Part shown: one piece after another, positions 34,096 through 42,121 of the stretch
Layout of the letters: the number at the start of each line of letters is the position of its first letter
How positions within the stretch are numbered: the first letter of the stretch is position 1
Source of the DNA: LMUY01 sp964245075
Lineage (GTDB): Bacteria > Pseudomonadota > Alphaproteobacteria > Acetobacterales > Acetobacteraceae
NCBI GenBank assembly: GCA_964245075.1
Contig: CAXTLC010000020.1
Coordinates: 1 to 57,081 of the forward strand
Length of the DNA: 57,081 nt
Direction: 5' to 3'
Notes under the pieces: model-generated
Database searches by the model: none
The model's input: the letters and a program-made list of their open reading frames with translations, nothing else
Told to the model about the DNA's origin: nothing
Program-made: the position numbers and the translations under genes

Positions 34096-34575
34096 ATGAG
34101 CCAATTCATGGGAACTCATCAGAATCGCTTGGACGCCAAGGGGCGGGTCTCCATCCCGGCCGCGTTCCGGGCGGCGCTGCGAGACACCGTGACGGAACAC
34201 CCGGATGCTGAGGTGGCCACGGCCGTGGTGCTGCGCCCGTCCCATAAATATCCCTGCATCGAATGCTGGCCGGTCGCCAAGTTCGCCGCCCTGGCAAGCA
34301 CGCTCGACAAGCTGGACCCGATGAGCGACGAGTACGCCGACCTCAGCAGTTCCATCTACTCCGACAGCGTCAGGGTCGAGGCGGACAAGGAAGGCCGCAT
34401 CCTGCTGGGCGCCGACATGGTCGCGAGCGCCGGGCTGACGGGCCAGGTGGCCTTCATGGGCCTGGGCGACACGTTCCAGATCTGGGACCCGCAGGCCGCC
34501 GAGCGCCGCCGGGCCGAAGCCCGCGCCGGGACCCGGCAACGCGAGTTGGCGCGGTCCGCGCGCAGCCTCGCATGA
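34096..34575 (+). CDS. mraZ: transcriptional regulator / division protein MraZ
   Basis: DNA-binding protein with two tandem AbrB-like MraZ modules that represses the dcw cluster and its own gene. The protein is 159 aa. The first module reads GTHQNRLDAKGRVSIPAAFR (about residues 6-25). The second has DSVRVEADKEGRILLGADMV and VAFMGLGDTFQIWDP. The basic C-terminal tail has many Arg/Ala residues. The ATG at 34096 was chosen; an ATG at 34108 fits the family N-terminus equally well, and neither has a strong ribosome site. Upstream lies the phased CCCA box array. The stop overlaps the rsmH start (ATGA). Confidence 0.94.
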   Translation: MSQFMGTHQNRLDAKGRVSIPAAFRAALRDTVTEHPDAEVATAVVLRPSHKYPCIECWPVAKFAALASTLDKLDPMSDEYADLSSSIYSDSVRVEADKEGRILLGADMVASAGLTGQVAFMGLGDTFQIWDPQAAERRRAEARAGTRQRELARSARSLA

Positions 34576-35507
34576 CCCACATTCCCGTCATGCTGCCAGA
34601 GGTGCTGGACGCGCTCGCGCCCCAGCCGGGCGCCACCTACCTCGACGCGACCTTCGGCGGCGGCGGCTACGCGGGCGCTATCCTGGCCGCAGCCGATTGC
34701 ACCTTGTGGGCGATCGACCGCGATCCGGACGCGATCGTCCGCGGCGCCGCCCTGGCACAGCGTTTCCCGGGGCGGCTGCACCTGCTGCACGGCTCATTCG
34801 GGGACATGCTCGCCTTGCTGACCCGGCACGGCGTCCAGCGGCTGGACGGGGTGGTGATGGACCTCGGCCTGTCTTCCTTCCAGATCGACGATCCGGCGCG
34901 GGGCTTCTCCTTCCGCGCGGACGGCCCGCTCGACATGCGGATGGGCCGCTCCGGGCCGACCGCGGCGGAGCTGGTGGCAGCCCTGCCGGAAGCCGAGCTG
35001 GCAGACACGCTCTACCAGCTCGGCGAGGAACGGCTGTCCCGCCGCATCGCCCGCGCCGTGGTGCAGGCGCGGGCAGCGGCGCCGATCACCACCACCGGGC
35101 AACTGGCCGCCATCATCCGCCGGGTGGCGCCGAAGGATGCGTCCGGCATCGACCCGGCGACGCGATCCTTCCAGGCGCTGCGCATCCGCGTCAACGACGA
35201 GCTGGGCGAGGTAGAGCGGGCGCTGGCGCAAGCCGCCACGCTGCTCAACCCGGGCGGGCGGCTGGTCGTGGTGTCGTTCCATTCGGGCGAGGACCGCATC
35301 GTCAAGCGCTTCATGGCCGAGGCGGGAGGGCGCCAGCCGCTGCCGTCCCGGCATGACCCGCGCGGCCTGGCCGGGCGGCTGGCGCAGCCTTTCCGCCTCC
35401 TGGGCACGCGGGCGCGGCGTCCGGCAGAGGACGAGGTCGCGCGCAACCCCCGTTCCCGCAGCGCCCGGTTGCGGATCCTCGAACGCCTGTCGGAGCGACC
35501 GGAATGA
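34572..35507 (+). CDS. rsmH: 16S rRNA (cytosine(1402)-N(4))-methyltransferase
   Basis: RsmH (MraW) methylates N4 of C1402 in the ribosomal P site. The protein is 311 aa. It starts with HIPVMLPEVLDAL, has the SAM motif YLDATFGGGGYAGAIL, the catalytic-domain segment VVMDLGLSSFQIDDPARGFSF and RMGRSGPTAAE, and the C-terminal VVVSFHSGEDRIVKRFM motif. Overlaps mraZ by 4 bases and ftsL by 4 bases, so it is translationally coupled on both sides. Confidence 0.96.
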   Translation: MTHIPVMLPEVLDALAPQPGATYLDATFGGGGYAGAILAAADCTLWAIDRDPDAIVRGAALAQRFPGRLHLLHGSFGDMLALLTRHGVQRLDGVVMDLGLSSFQIDDPARGFSFRADGPLDMRMGRSGPTAAELVAALPEAELADTLYQLGEERLSRRIARAVVQARAAAPITTTGQLAAIIRRVAPKDASGIDPATRSFQALRIRVNDELGEVERALAQAATLLNPGGRLVVVSFHSGEDRIVKRFMAEAGGRQPLPSRHDPRGLAGRLAQPFRLLGTRARRPAEDEVARNPRSRSARLRILERLSERPE

Positions 35508-36265
35508 TGCGTCCCTTCACCTGCCTCTCGCTGGCCGCCGCCCTGGGCGCCGGGCTTTACCTCTATCAGGAGAAGCACGGCGCGCAGTTGCTGGACCGGG
35601 AAATCAGCCGGACCGTGCACCAGGCCGACCAGGACCGCGACCGCATCGTCTTGCTGAAGGCCGAGTGGGCGTTGCTGAACGATCCGGAGCGCCTGGGAAG
35701 CCTGGCCGCCCAGCACCTGCCGCTTCAGCCGCTGCAACCTGCGCAGTATGCCCGGATGGAAGATCTGCGGAACCGCTTGCCCGCCACGCCGCCGGCCGCG
35801 ACGGCGACCGACAACGGGCCAGCCACCCCGGCGCCAGCATCAATGGCCGCGGTGGCCGTTCCCGCCCCGGCCGCCGTGGCGCAGGCCGCCGCTGTTCTGC
35901 CGGTGCCGCCCGCCGTGGCGCCGGTCCGGCCGGCGGGTTCAGTCGCCGCCCCGGTTTCCGTTGCCGCCGTCCACCCGGCCGTTCCCAAGCCCGCAGCGCT
36001 TCGCGCCGCCGCTGCCAAGCCGCGTGAGCCGGAACCGGCGGTGCTGGCAACGTCCCGGCCGGTTCTGGCACCCGTGGTGTCGGCTTACGCATCGGCTCCT
36101 CCAGCCGTTTCGGCGGCCGTGCATGCGCCAACCGTGCAGACGGCCAGCATCACGAGCGCGTCGCGGCCGTTTATCGGCTCCGCCCTCGGCATGGCGCGCA
36201 CCCTGTTGGCGGCGCCCGTGCCGGTCGCCGCCGCGGCCACGCTGGGCTACGCCGCATCCCGATGA
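35504..36265 (+). CDS. ftsL: cell division protein FtsL-like, with long Ala/Pro-rich tail
   Basis: Bitopic division protein in the FtsL position between rsmH and ftsI. The first ~90 residues match the family: a short membrane segment (CLSLAAALGAGLYLY), a coiled-coil (REISRTVHQADQDRDRIVLLKAEWALL) and the NDPERLGSLAAQHL motif. The remaining ~160 residues are a low-complexity Ala/Pro/Val tail. Typical FtsL proteins are 90-140 aa, so at 253 aa this one is markedly long. FtsL recruits FtsQ/FtsB partners and helps activate FtsW-FtsI; the tail would lie in the periplasm. It overlaps rsmH and ftsI by 4 bases each. Confidence 0.88.
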   Translation: MMRPFTCLSLAAALGAGLYLYQEKHGAQLLDREISRTVHQADQDRDRIVLLKAEWALLNDPERLGSLAAQHLPLQPLQPAQYARMEDLRNRLPATPPAATATDNGPATPAPASMAAVAVPAPAAVAQAAAVLPVPPAVAPVRPAGSVAAPVSVAAVHPAVPKPAALRAAAAKPREPEPAVLATSRPVLAPVVSAYASAPPAVSAAVHAPTVQTASITSASRPFIGSALGMARTLLAAPVPVAAAATLGYAASR

Positions 36266-38289
36266 ACGGGCAGCCCCCTTCGGACGCGCCGCCCCCATCG
36301 CCGCGCCGCGGCGCCCCGCGGCAGGGCGCGACGCCATTGATGGAGAACGTCCGCGTCACCGAACCGGACCTGCAACGCCGGGAAGCGCTGGAGAAGACGC
36401 GCGCTCGCGTGCTGGTGGCCGCCGGCGGGTTCATGCTGCTGTTCGGCGCCGTGATTGCCAAGCTCGCGGACGCCACCGTGCTGTTCCCCATGCTGCCCAA
36501 GCTGCGCGCCGAGGCGCCGGTCGTGCCGGACCCGGACTCGTCCGCCTTGGCCGATGCGGACGGGGGGGCGCCGGCTCCCGCCGTCCCCCACGGTCCGCGC
36601 GCGACCATCACCGACCGCAACGGCGAGGTCCTGGCCGTTTCGCTGCCGACCGCCGGGCTGTATGCCAACCCGAAGGAGATGATCGACCCTGCGGATGTCG
36701 CCCGCAAGCTCAAGGCGGTGCTGCCCCGGCTGGACGAGGAAGCGGTGCACGCCCGGCTGGCCTCCGCCAAGCAGTTCGTTTACCTGACCCGGCAGATCAC
36801 CCCGCACGAGCAGATGGCGATCAACGCGCTCGGCATCCCGGGTCTCTACTTCCAGGCCGGCGAGCGCCGCCGCTACCCGGAAGGCCGGGTCGCGGCCCAG
36901 GTGCTGGGCGGCGTGGACGTGGACAGCCGCGGCATCGCCGGGGCGGAGCGGTTCTTCGACCAGAGGCTGCGCGATGACCCGGAGCCGCTGCGCCTGTCCC
37001 TGGACGTGCGGGTGCAGGGCATCCTGCGCGACGAGCTGGCGCACTCCATCGCCGAGTTCACGGCCATCGGCGGCTGCGGCATCGTGATGGACGTGCGGAC
37101 CGGCGAGGTGATCGCCATGGTCAGCCTTCCCGACTATGACGCCAACCTGGCCGCCCAGGCCCCGCCGGAGGAGCGCTTCAACCGCGCCGTCACCGGCATG
37201 TACGAGCCCGGCAGCACCTTCAAGCTGCAAACCGCCGGCATGGCGCTGGACAGCGGCGCGGCGCAGCTCTGGAGCATGTTCGACGCGGCGCACGACATCC
37301 ACATCGGCCGCTTCACCATCACCGATTTCGAGGGCAAGCACCGCGCCCTGGCCCTGCCGGAGGTGCTGGCGTACTCCTCCAACCTCGGCGCCGCGCACAT
37401 CGCCCAGGCCGTCGGGCCGGAGCGGCAGCGCACCTGGCTGGGCAACATGGGCATGTTGGAGCGCATTGGCGTCGAACTGCCGGAAGCGGGCCGGCCCATC
37501 GTCCCGCCGGTCGCCAACTGGAAGGAAGCCGCCAACCTCACCATCGGCTTCGGCCATGGCATCGCCGTCAGCCCGCTGCACGTCGTGCGCGGCACGGCGG
37601 CGCTGGCCAATGGCGGCGTTGTGCTGCGCCCAACCATCCTGGCGGAGGAGCCCGGGGACGCTCCGCGCTCCGGCGTGCGCGTGATGCAGCAGGGCACCAG
37701 CGACACGGTGCGCAAGCTGATGCGGCTGGTGGTGACGGACGGCTACGGCAAGCCGGCCGACATCCCCGGCTATTTCGTCGGCGGCAAGACCGGAACGGCG
37801 GAGAAGGTCGGCGCGCGCGGCGGCTACAAGAAGCACACCAACGTCAGCGCGTTCATGAGCGTGTTCCCGATGAACGCGCCGCGCTACGCCGTGTACTTCA
37901 TGCTGGACGAGCCGCACGGCAACAAGAGCACGGGCGGCTACTCCACCGCCGGCGCGGTCAGCGCCCCCGCGGCCGGGCGGGTGATCGCCAAGATCGCTCC
38001 CATGCTGGGCCTGCTGCCCGACACGGAAAGCATCCCGGCCGTGAGCGAAGCGCTATCCATCCCGATGCGGCCGGCCCACGGCTACGTGTCGCGCTGGACG
38101 GGGCCGCTGAACTTCGTGCCGCCGTCCACCCCGCTCGGCGCCACGCCTGCCGCGGCGGCGAAGCCGATGGCGCGTGACGAGCCAGCCTTGCCCGCCCCGG
38201 CGCCCGGGACACCGGATGCCATGCCGCCGCGCCGCACGCCGGGCGTGCGCCATGAAGCCAGCCTCGGCACGCAAGTTGCGGCTCACTGA
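36262..38289 (+). CDS. ftsI: peptidoglycan D,D-transpeptidase FtsI (PBP3)
   Basis: Septal class B penicillin-binding protein. The 675-aa protein has one membrane segment at about residues 48-68. The non-catalytic pedestal begins near RATITDRNGEVLAV (about 113-126). The transpeptidase domain has the serine nucleophile in STFK (Ser318-Lys321), SSN (372-374) and KTGTAE (509-514). After the catalytic domain comes a Pro/Ala-rich tail of about 70 residues. It overlaps ftsL by 4 bases, and its 3' end overlaps murE by 38 bases. Partner of FtsW, encoded downstream. Confidence 0.95.
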   Translation: MNGQPPSDAPPPSPRRGAPRQGATPLMENVRVTEPDLQRREALEKTRARVLVAAGGFMLLFGAVIAKLADATVLFPMLPKLRAEAPVVPDPDSSALADADGGAPAPAVPHGPRATITDRNGEVLAVSLPTAGLYANPKEMIDPADVARKLKAVLPRLDEEAVHARLASAKQFVYLTRQITPHEQMAINALGIPGLYFQAGERRRYPEGRVAAQVLGGVDVDSRGIAGAERFFDQRLRDDPEPLRLSLDVRVQGILRDELAHSIAEFTAIGGCGIVMDVRTGEVIAMVSLPDYDANLAAQAPPEERFNRAVTGMYEPGSTFKLQTAGMALDSGAAQLWSMFDAAHDIHIGRFTITDFEGKHRALALPEVLAYSSNLGAAHIAQAVGPERQRTWLGNMGMLERIGVELPEAGRPIVPPVANWKEAANLTIGFGHGIAVSPLHVVRGTAALANGGVVLRPTILAEEPGDAPRSGVRVMQQGTSDTVRKLMRLVVTDGYGKPADIPGYFVGGKTGTAEKVGARGGYKKHTNVSAFMSVFPMNAPRYAVYFMLDEPHGNKSTGGYSTAGAVSAPAAGRVIAKIAPMLGLLPDTESIPAVSEALSIPMRPAHGYVSRWTGPLNFVPPSTPLGATPAAAAKPMARDEPALPAPAPGTPDAMPPRRTPGVRHEASLGTQVAAH

Positions 38290-39721
38290 CATGATGCAGA
38301 GCGCGCGCATGGCGGCGTCCGGAGTGCCGCCGGTGTCCATCACGGGCATCACCGCGGACAGCCGCGCCGTCGGCCCCGGCTTCCTGTTCGCCGCCCTGCC
38401 CGGCGCGCGCGCGGACGGCCGCCGCTTCATCGCCGACGCGGTGGCGCGCGGGGCTGCCGCCGTGCTGGCGCCGCTCGGCACCGAGTGGCCGGACGGCGTG
38501 CCGCCGCGCCCGTTGATCCACGACGCCGAGCCGCGCCGCGCGCTGGCCCGCATGGCGGCGGCGCAGGCGGGGGCGCAGCCGGACACGGTGGTTGCCATCA
38601 CCGGCACCAACGGCAAGACCAGCACGGCCGAGTTCCTGCGCCAGCTTTCCCCCGTGCCCGCCGCGAGCCTGGGCACCTTGGGCGTGATCGCGCCGGGCCG
38701 CGCCGGCGGCACCGGGCTCACGACGCCGGACCCGGTGACCCTGGCCCAAACCCTGGCCGCCCTGGCGCGGGAAGGCGTGCGGGTCGCGGCGCTGGAAGCG
38801 TCCTCCCACGGGCTGGACCAGTTCCGCCTGGACGGCGTGCGGCTGCGGGCCGCCGGATTCACCAACCTGACCCGTGACCACCTGGATTACCACGGCACGA
38901 TGGAGGCGTATCGGGCCGCCAAGCTGCGCTTGTTCGACGCGCTGCTGCCCTCGGGCGCGCCCGTGATGGCGGCGACGGCCCTGGATGCGGCTACGAGGAA
39001 CGCCCTGGCCGGCATCGCCGCTGCGCGCGGGCTGCGCCTGCGCTTCGTCGGCGAGGGCGGCGACGCGATCCGGCTGCTCCGCGCCACGCCGCACCCGGCC
39101 GGGCAACATCTGGTCCTGGAAGCCGGCGGGCGGCGCTGGGAGATCGACCTGAATCTGCCGGGCCGCTTCCAGGCGGACAACGCGCTGCTGGCGGCAGCCC
39201 TGGCGGAGGCGGTGGGCCTGCCGGGCGCGCTCGACCGGCTGCCGGCGCTGGCCGGCGTGCGCGGACGGATGGAGCTGGCGGCGACCCTGCCGAACGGCGC
39301 CGCGGCATACGTGGACTACGCCCACACCCCGGACGCGCTGGAACGGTTGTTGGCGGCGCTGCGCCCCCATACGGCGGGCCGGCTGCACCTCGTGTTCGGC
39401 GCCGGCGGGGACCGCGACCGGGGCAAGCGGCCGTTGATGGGTGACGTCGCACGCCGCCTGGCAGATGCGGTTGTTGTCACCGATGACAATCCCCGCACGG
39501 AGGACCCGGCCGCGGTCCGCGCCGCTGTGCTCGCCGCCTGCCCTGGCGCGCGGGAGGTGGGCGGCCGCGCCGCCGCCATCGCCGCCGCGCTGGACGCCCT
39601 GCGCCCCGGCGACGTGCTGGCCGTCGCCGGCAAAGGCCACGAGCAGGGGCAGACGGTCGGCGCCGAGACGCTGCCGTTCGACGATGTGGGCACGGTGCGC
39701 CGGTTGGCGGGGCTGGCATGA
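38252..39721 (+). CDS. murE: UDP-N-acetylmuramoyl-L-alanyl-D-glutamate--2,6-diaminopimelate ligase
   Basis: Adds the third stem residue to the peptidoglycan precursor. The protein is 489 aa. The ATP site TGTNGKTS is at 117-124, LEASSHGLDQFRLDG and NLTRDHLDYHGTMEAY follow in the central domain, and a DNPRTEDP motif in the C-terminal domain predicts meso-diaminopimelate specificity. The ATG at 38252 was chosen because KLRLTDMM is the family N-terminus; this makes a 38-base overlap with ftsI. A later start such as ATG 38291 would cut the overlap but remove the conserved N-terminus. murF starts 4 bases after the stop. Confidence 0.95.
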   Translation: MKPASARKLRLTDMMQSARMAASGVPPVSITGITADSRAVGPGFLFAALPGARADGRRFIADAVARGAAAVLAPLGTEWPDGVPPRPLIHDAEPRRALARMAAAQAGAQPDTVVAITGTNGKTSTAEFLRQLSPVPAASLGTLGVIAPGRAGGTGLTTPDPVTLAQTLAALAREGVRVAALEASSHGLDQFRLDGVRLRAAGFTNLTRDHLDYHGTMEAYRAAKLRLFDALLPSGAPVMAATALDAATRNALAGIAAARGLRLRFVGEGGDAIRLLRATPHPAGQHLVLEAGGRRWEIDLNLPGRFQADNALLAAALAEAVGLPGALDRLPALAGVRGRMELAATLPNGAAAYVDYAHTPDALERLLAALRPHTAGRLHLVFGAGGDRDRGKRPLMGDVARRLADAVVVTDDNPRTEDPAAVRAAVLAACPGAREVGGRAAAIAAALDALRPGDVLAVAGKGHEQGQTVGAETLPFDDVGTVRRLAGLA

Positions 39722-39725
39722 CCCC

Positions 39726-41033
39726 ATGATGTGGACCGCCGAAGACCTGTGCGCGGCGACGGGCGGCGCCATGCGGGCGCTGTTCGGCGCGTCCGGCGTG
39801 TCCATCGACACCCGCACCCTGCAACCCGGTGACCTTTTCGTCGCCCTGCAAGGCGAGCACGGCGACGGCCACGACCACGTCGTGGAAGCGATGGCCAAGG
39901 GTGCCGCGGGGGCGATGGTGCAGCGGGACCTGCCGGGCGCCACCCTGCTGGTGCACGACACGTTGGACGGGCTGTGGGGCCTGGGCCGCTACGCCCGCTC
40001 CCGCTTCCGCGGGCGGATGGTCGCGGTGACCGGCAGCGTCGGCAAGACGACCGTGAAGGAGATGCTGCGCACGGTGCTGGCGTCCGCCGGCCCCACCCAC
40101 GCGGCGCCCGCCTCCTACAACAACCAGTGGGGCGTGCCGCTGACCCTGGCGCGCCTGCCGGCGGATGCGGCGTTCTGCGTGGCGGAGGTCGGCACCAACC
40201 ATCCCGGCGAGATCCGGCCGCTGTCCCGCCTGGTGCAGCCCCACGTGGCGGTGATCACCGCGGTGGAAGCGGCGCATATCGGGCATTTCGGCAGCTTGGC
40301 TGCCATTGCAGACGAGAAAAGCGCCATCGGCGACGGCCTGGCGGCGGGCGGCATCGCCGTGCTGCCGGCAGACAGCCCGATGCTGCCCCGCTTGGCCGTG
40401 CGCGCCGCCCGCACGGACACGTTCGGCTTGGCGCAGGTGGCGGACATGCGCCCGGACGCGGACGGAACGGACGTGTTGGCGCAGATCGAGAACCGCACCG
40501 TCCGGTTCCGCGTGGCCGCGCCCGGACGGCACATGGTGCTGAACGCGCTGGCGGCGCTCACCGCGGCCAACGCGCTGGGCGTGGACGGATCAGCCGCCAT
40601 GGCGGCCTTCCGCCCCGGCGCCGGGCGCGGGCGGCGGCAGGACCTGCCGCGCGGCATCCGGTTGCTGGACGAGAGCTACAACGCCAGCGGCGCCTCCGTC
40701 CGGGCGGCGCTTGCCGTGCTGGCGACCCTGCCCGGCCGCCGCCTGGCGGTGCTGGGGGACATGCTGGAACTGGGCGCGCACGGCCCGGCGGAGCATCTGG
40801 GCCTCGCCCCGGCCGTCGAGGACGCGGCCGACCTGCTTTTTAGCTGCGGCCCGTTGATGCGGGCACTGTTCGACGCGGTGCCGCCCGCGCGGCAAGGCGC
40901 CCACGCGGCCGACAGCGCCGCCTTGGCCCCCATCGTGGCGGCGCAAGCCCGCGCGGGCGACGCGGTCCTGGTGAAGGGGAGTCTCGGCAGCCGGATGTCA
41001 ACAGTCGTGCGCGCGCTGGAGGGGGGCACCTGA
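39726..41033 (+). CDS. murF: UDP-N-acetylmuramoyl-tripeptide--D-alanyl-D-alanine ligase
   Basis: Adds D-Ala-D-Ala (made by Ddl, encoded downstream) to UDP-MurNAc-tripeptide. The protein is 435 aa. N-terminal FSGVSIDTRTLQPGDLFVAL-type sequence (here GVSIDTRTLQPGDLFVAL), ATP loop TGSVGKTT at 102-109, central NNQWGVPLTLARL and EVGTNHPGEI, and C-terminal DESYNASGASVRAAL and GDMLELG segments all fit the family. Two consecutive ATG codons (39726 and 39729) are possible starts. The stop shares a base with the mraY start (TGATG). Confidence 0.95.
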   Translation: MMWTAEDLCAATGGAMRALFGASGVSIDTRTLQPGDLFVALQGEHGDGHDHVVEAMAKGAAGAMVQRDLPGATLLVHDTLDGLWGLGRYARSRFRGRMVAVTGSVGKTTVKEMLRTVLASAGPTHAAPASYNNQWGVPLTLARLPADAAFCVAEVGTNHPGEIRPLSRLVQPHVAVITAVEAAHIGHFGSLAAIADEKSAIGDGLAAGGIAVLPADSPMLPRLAVRAARTDTFGLAQVADMRPDADGTDVLAQIENRTVRFRVAAPGRHMVLNALAALTAANALGVDGSAAMAAFRPGAGRGRRQDLPRGIRLLDESYNASGASVRAALAVLATLPGRRLAVLGDMLELGAHGPAEHLGLAPAVEDAADLLFSCGPLMRALFDAVPPARQGAHAADSAALAPIVAAQARAGDAVLVKGSLGSRMSTVVRALEGGT

Positions 41034-42121
41034 TGCTGCTGCTGCTCACCCGTCCCTATGCCGAGCAGTTCGCGCTGTTCAACCTGATCCGTTACCTGAC
41101 CTTCCGCGCGGGCGCAGCCTGCCTGACGGCCCTGGTGATCGCCTTCGTGCTCGGCCCCGTGGTGATCCGCCAGTTGCGGGCTGTGCAGCGCGGCGGGCAG
41201 CCGATCCGCCTGGACGGGCCGGAGCGGCACCTGGTGGAGAAGAAAGGCACGCCCACCATGGGCGGCGTGCTGATGCTGGCGGCGACCGGCTTCTCCGTCG
41301 TGGTCTGGGGCAACCTGGGCAACGGCTATGTTTGGGCCGTCCTATTCGTCACCTTCGGCTATGGCGGCGTGGGCTTCGTGGATGACTACCTCAAGCTGTC
41401 CCGCCGCAACACGAGGGGCGTGTCGGCCCGCGCCAAGTTGGTGGCGCAACTCGTGATCGGCCTGGGCGCCGCGGCGTGGATGAGCTGGCTGACCCACGGC
41501 CCGCTGGCGACCGGGCTGACCGTGCCGGTGTTCAAGGAAGTGCTGATCCCGTTCGGCTACGCTTTCCCGGTCGTGGGCATGTTCGTGATGCTGGGCGCTT
41601 CCAACGCGGTGAACCTGACGGACGGGCTGGACGGGCTGGCGATCGTGCCGACCATCATCGCCTGCGCGGTGTTCGCGCTGATCGCCTACCTGGTCGGCAA
41701 CCGCGTGTTCGCGGATTACCTGCAATTGAACCCGGTGCCGGGCGCCGGCGAGCTGGGGGTGTTCCTGGCCGCGCTGATCGGCTCCGGCCTGGGTTTCCTG
41801 TGGTTCAACGCGCCCCCCGCCGCGGTGTTCATGGGCGACACCGGCAGCCTCGCGCTGGGCGGGGCGCTGGGCGCCGTGGCGGTGGCGACCAAGCACGAGA
41901 TCGTCCTGGCGATCGTGGGCGGGCTGTTCGTGGTGGAGACGGTGTCCGTCATCGTGCAGGTGTTCTGGTTCAAGCGCACCGGCCGCCGCGTGTTCCTGAT
42001 GGCGCCGCTGCACCATCATTTCGAGAAGAAGGGCTGGGCCGAGCCCACCATCGTGATCCGGTTCTGGATCGTGTCGATGATCCTGGCGCTGGCCGGGCTC
42101 GCCACGCTGAAGATCCGATGA
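41033..42121 (+). CDS. mraY: phospho-N-acetylmuramoyl-pentapeptide-transferase
   Basis: Polytopic membrane enzyme that attaches phospho-MurNAc-pentapeptide to undecaprenyl phosphate, forming lipid I. The 362-aa length is typical. Diagnostic motifs are KKGTPTMGG (70-78), FVDDYLK (115-121), NAVNLTDGLDGLA and the MAPLHHHFEKKGW loop, with about ten membrane segments. The catalytic Asp cluster is intact. It overlaps murF by one base and murD by 4 bases. Confidence 0.97.
   Translation: MLLLLTRPYAEQFALFNLIRYLTFRAGAACLTALVIAFVLGPVVIRQLRAVQRGGQPIRLDGPERHLVEKKGTPTMGGVLMLAATGFSVVVWGNLGNGYVWAVLFVTFGYGGVGFVDDYLKLSRRNTRGVSARAKLVAQLVIGLGAAAWMSWLTHGPLATGLTVPVFKEVLIPFGYAFPVVGMFVMLGASNAVNLTDGLDGLAIVPTIIACAVFALIAYLVGNRVFADYLQLNPVPGAGELGVFLAALIGSGLGFLWFNAPPAAVFMGDTGSLALGGALGAVAVATKHEIVLAIVGGLFVVETVSVIVQVFWFKRTGRRVFLMAPLHHHFEKKGWAEPTIVIRFWIVSMILALAGLATLKIR

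Noticed and set aside
34083..34210. Small frame from ATG 34083 with AAGGA just upstream, overlapping mraZ
   Set aside because: About 42 codons, out of frame with mraZ, ribosome spacing too short and no conserved sequence.
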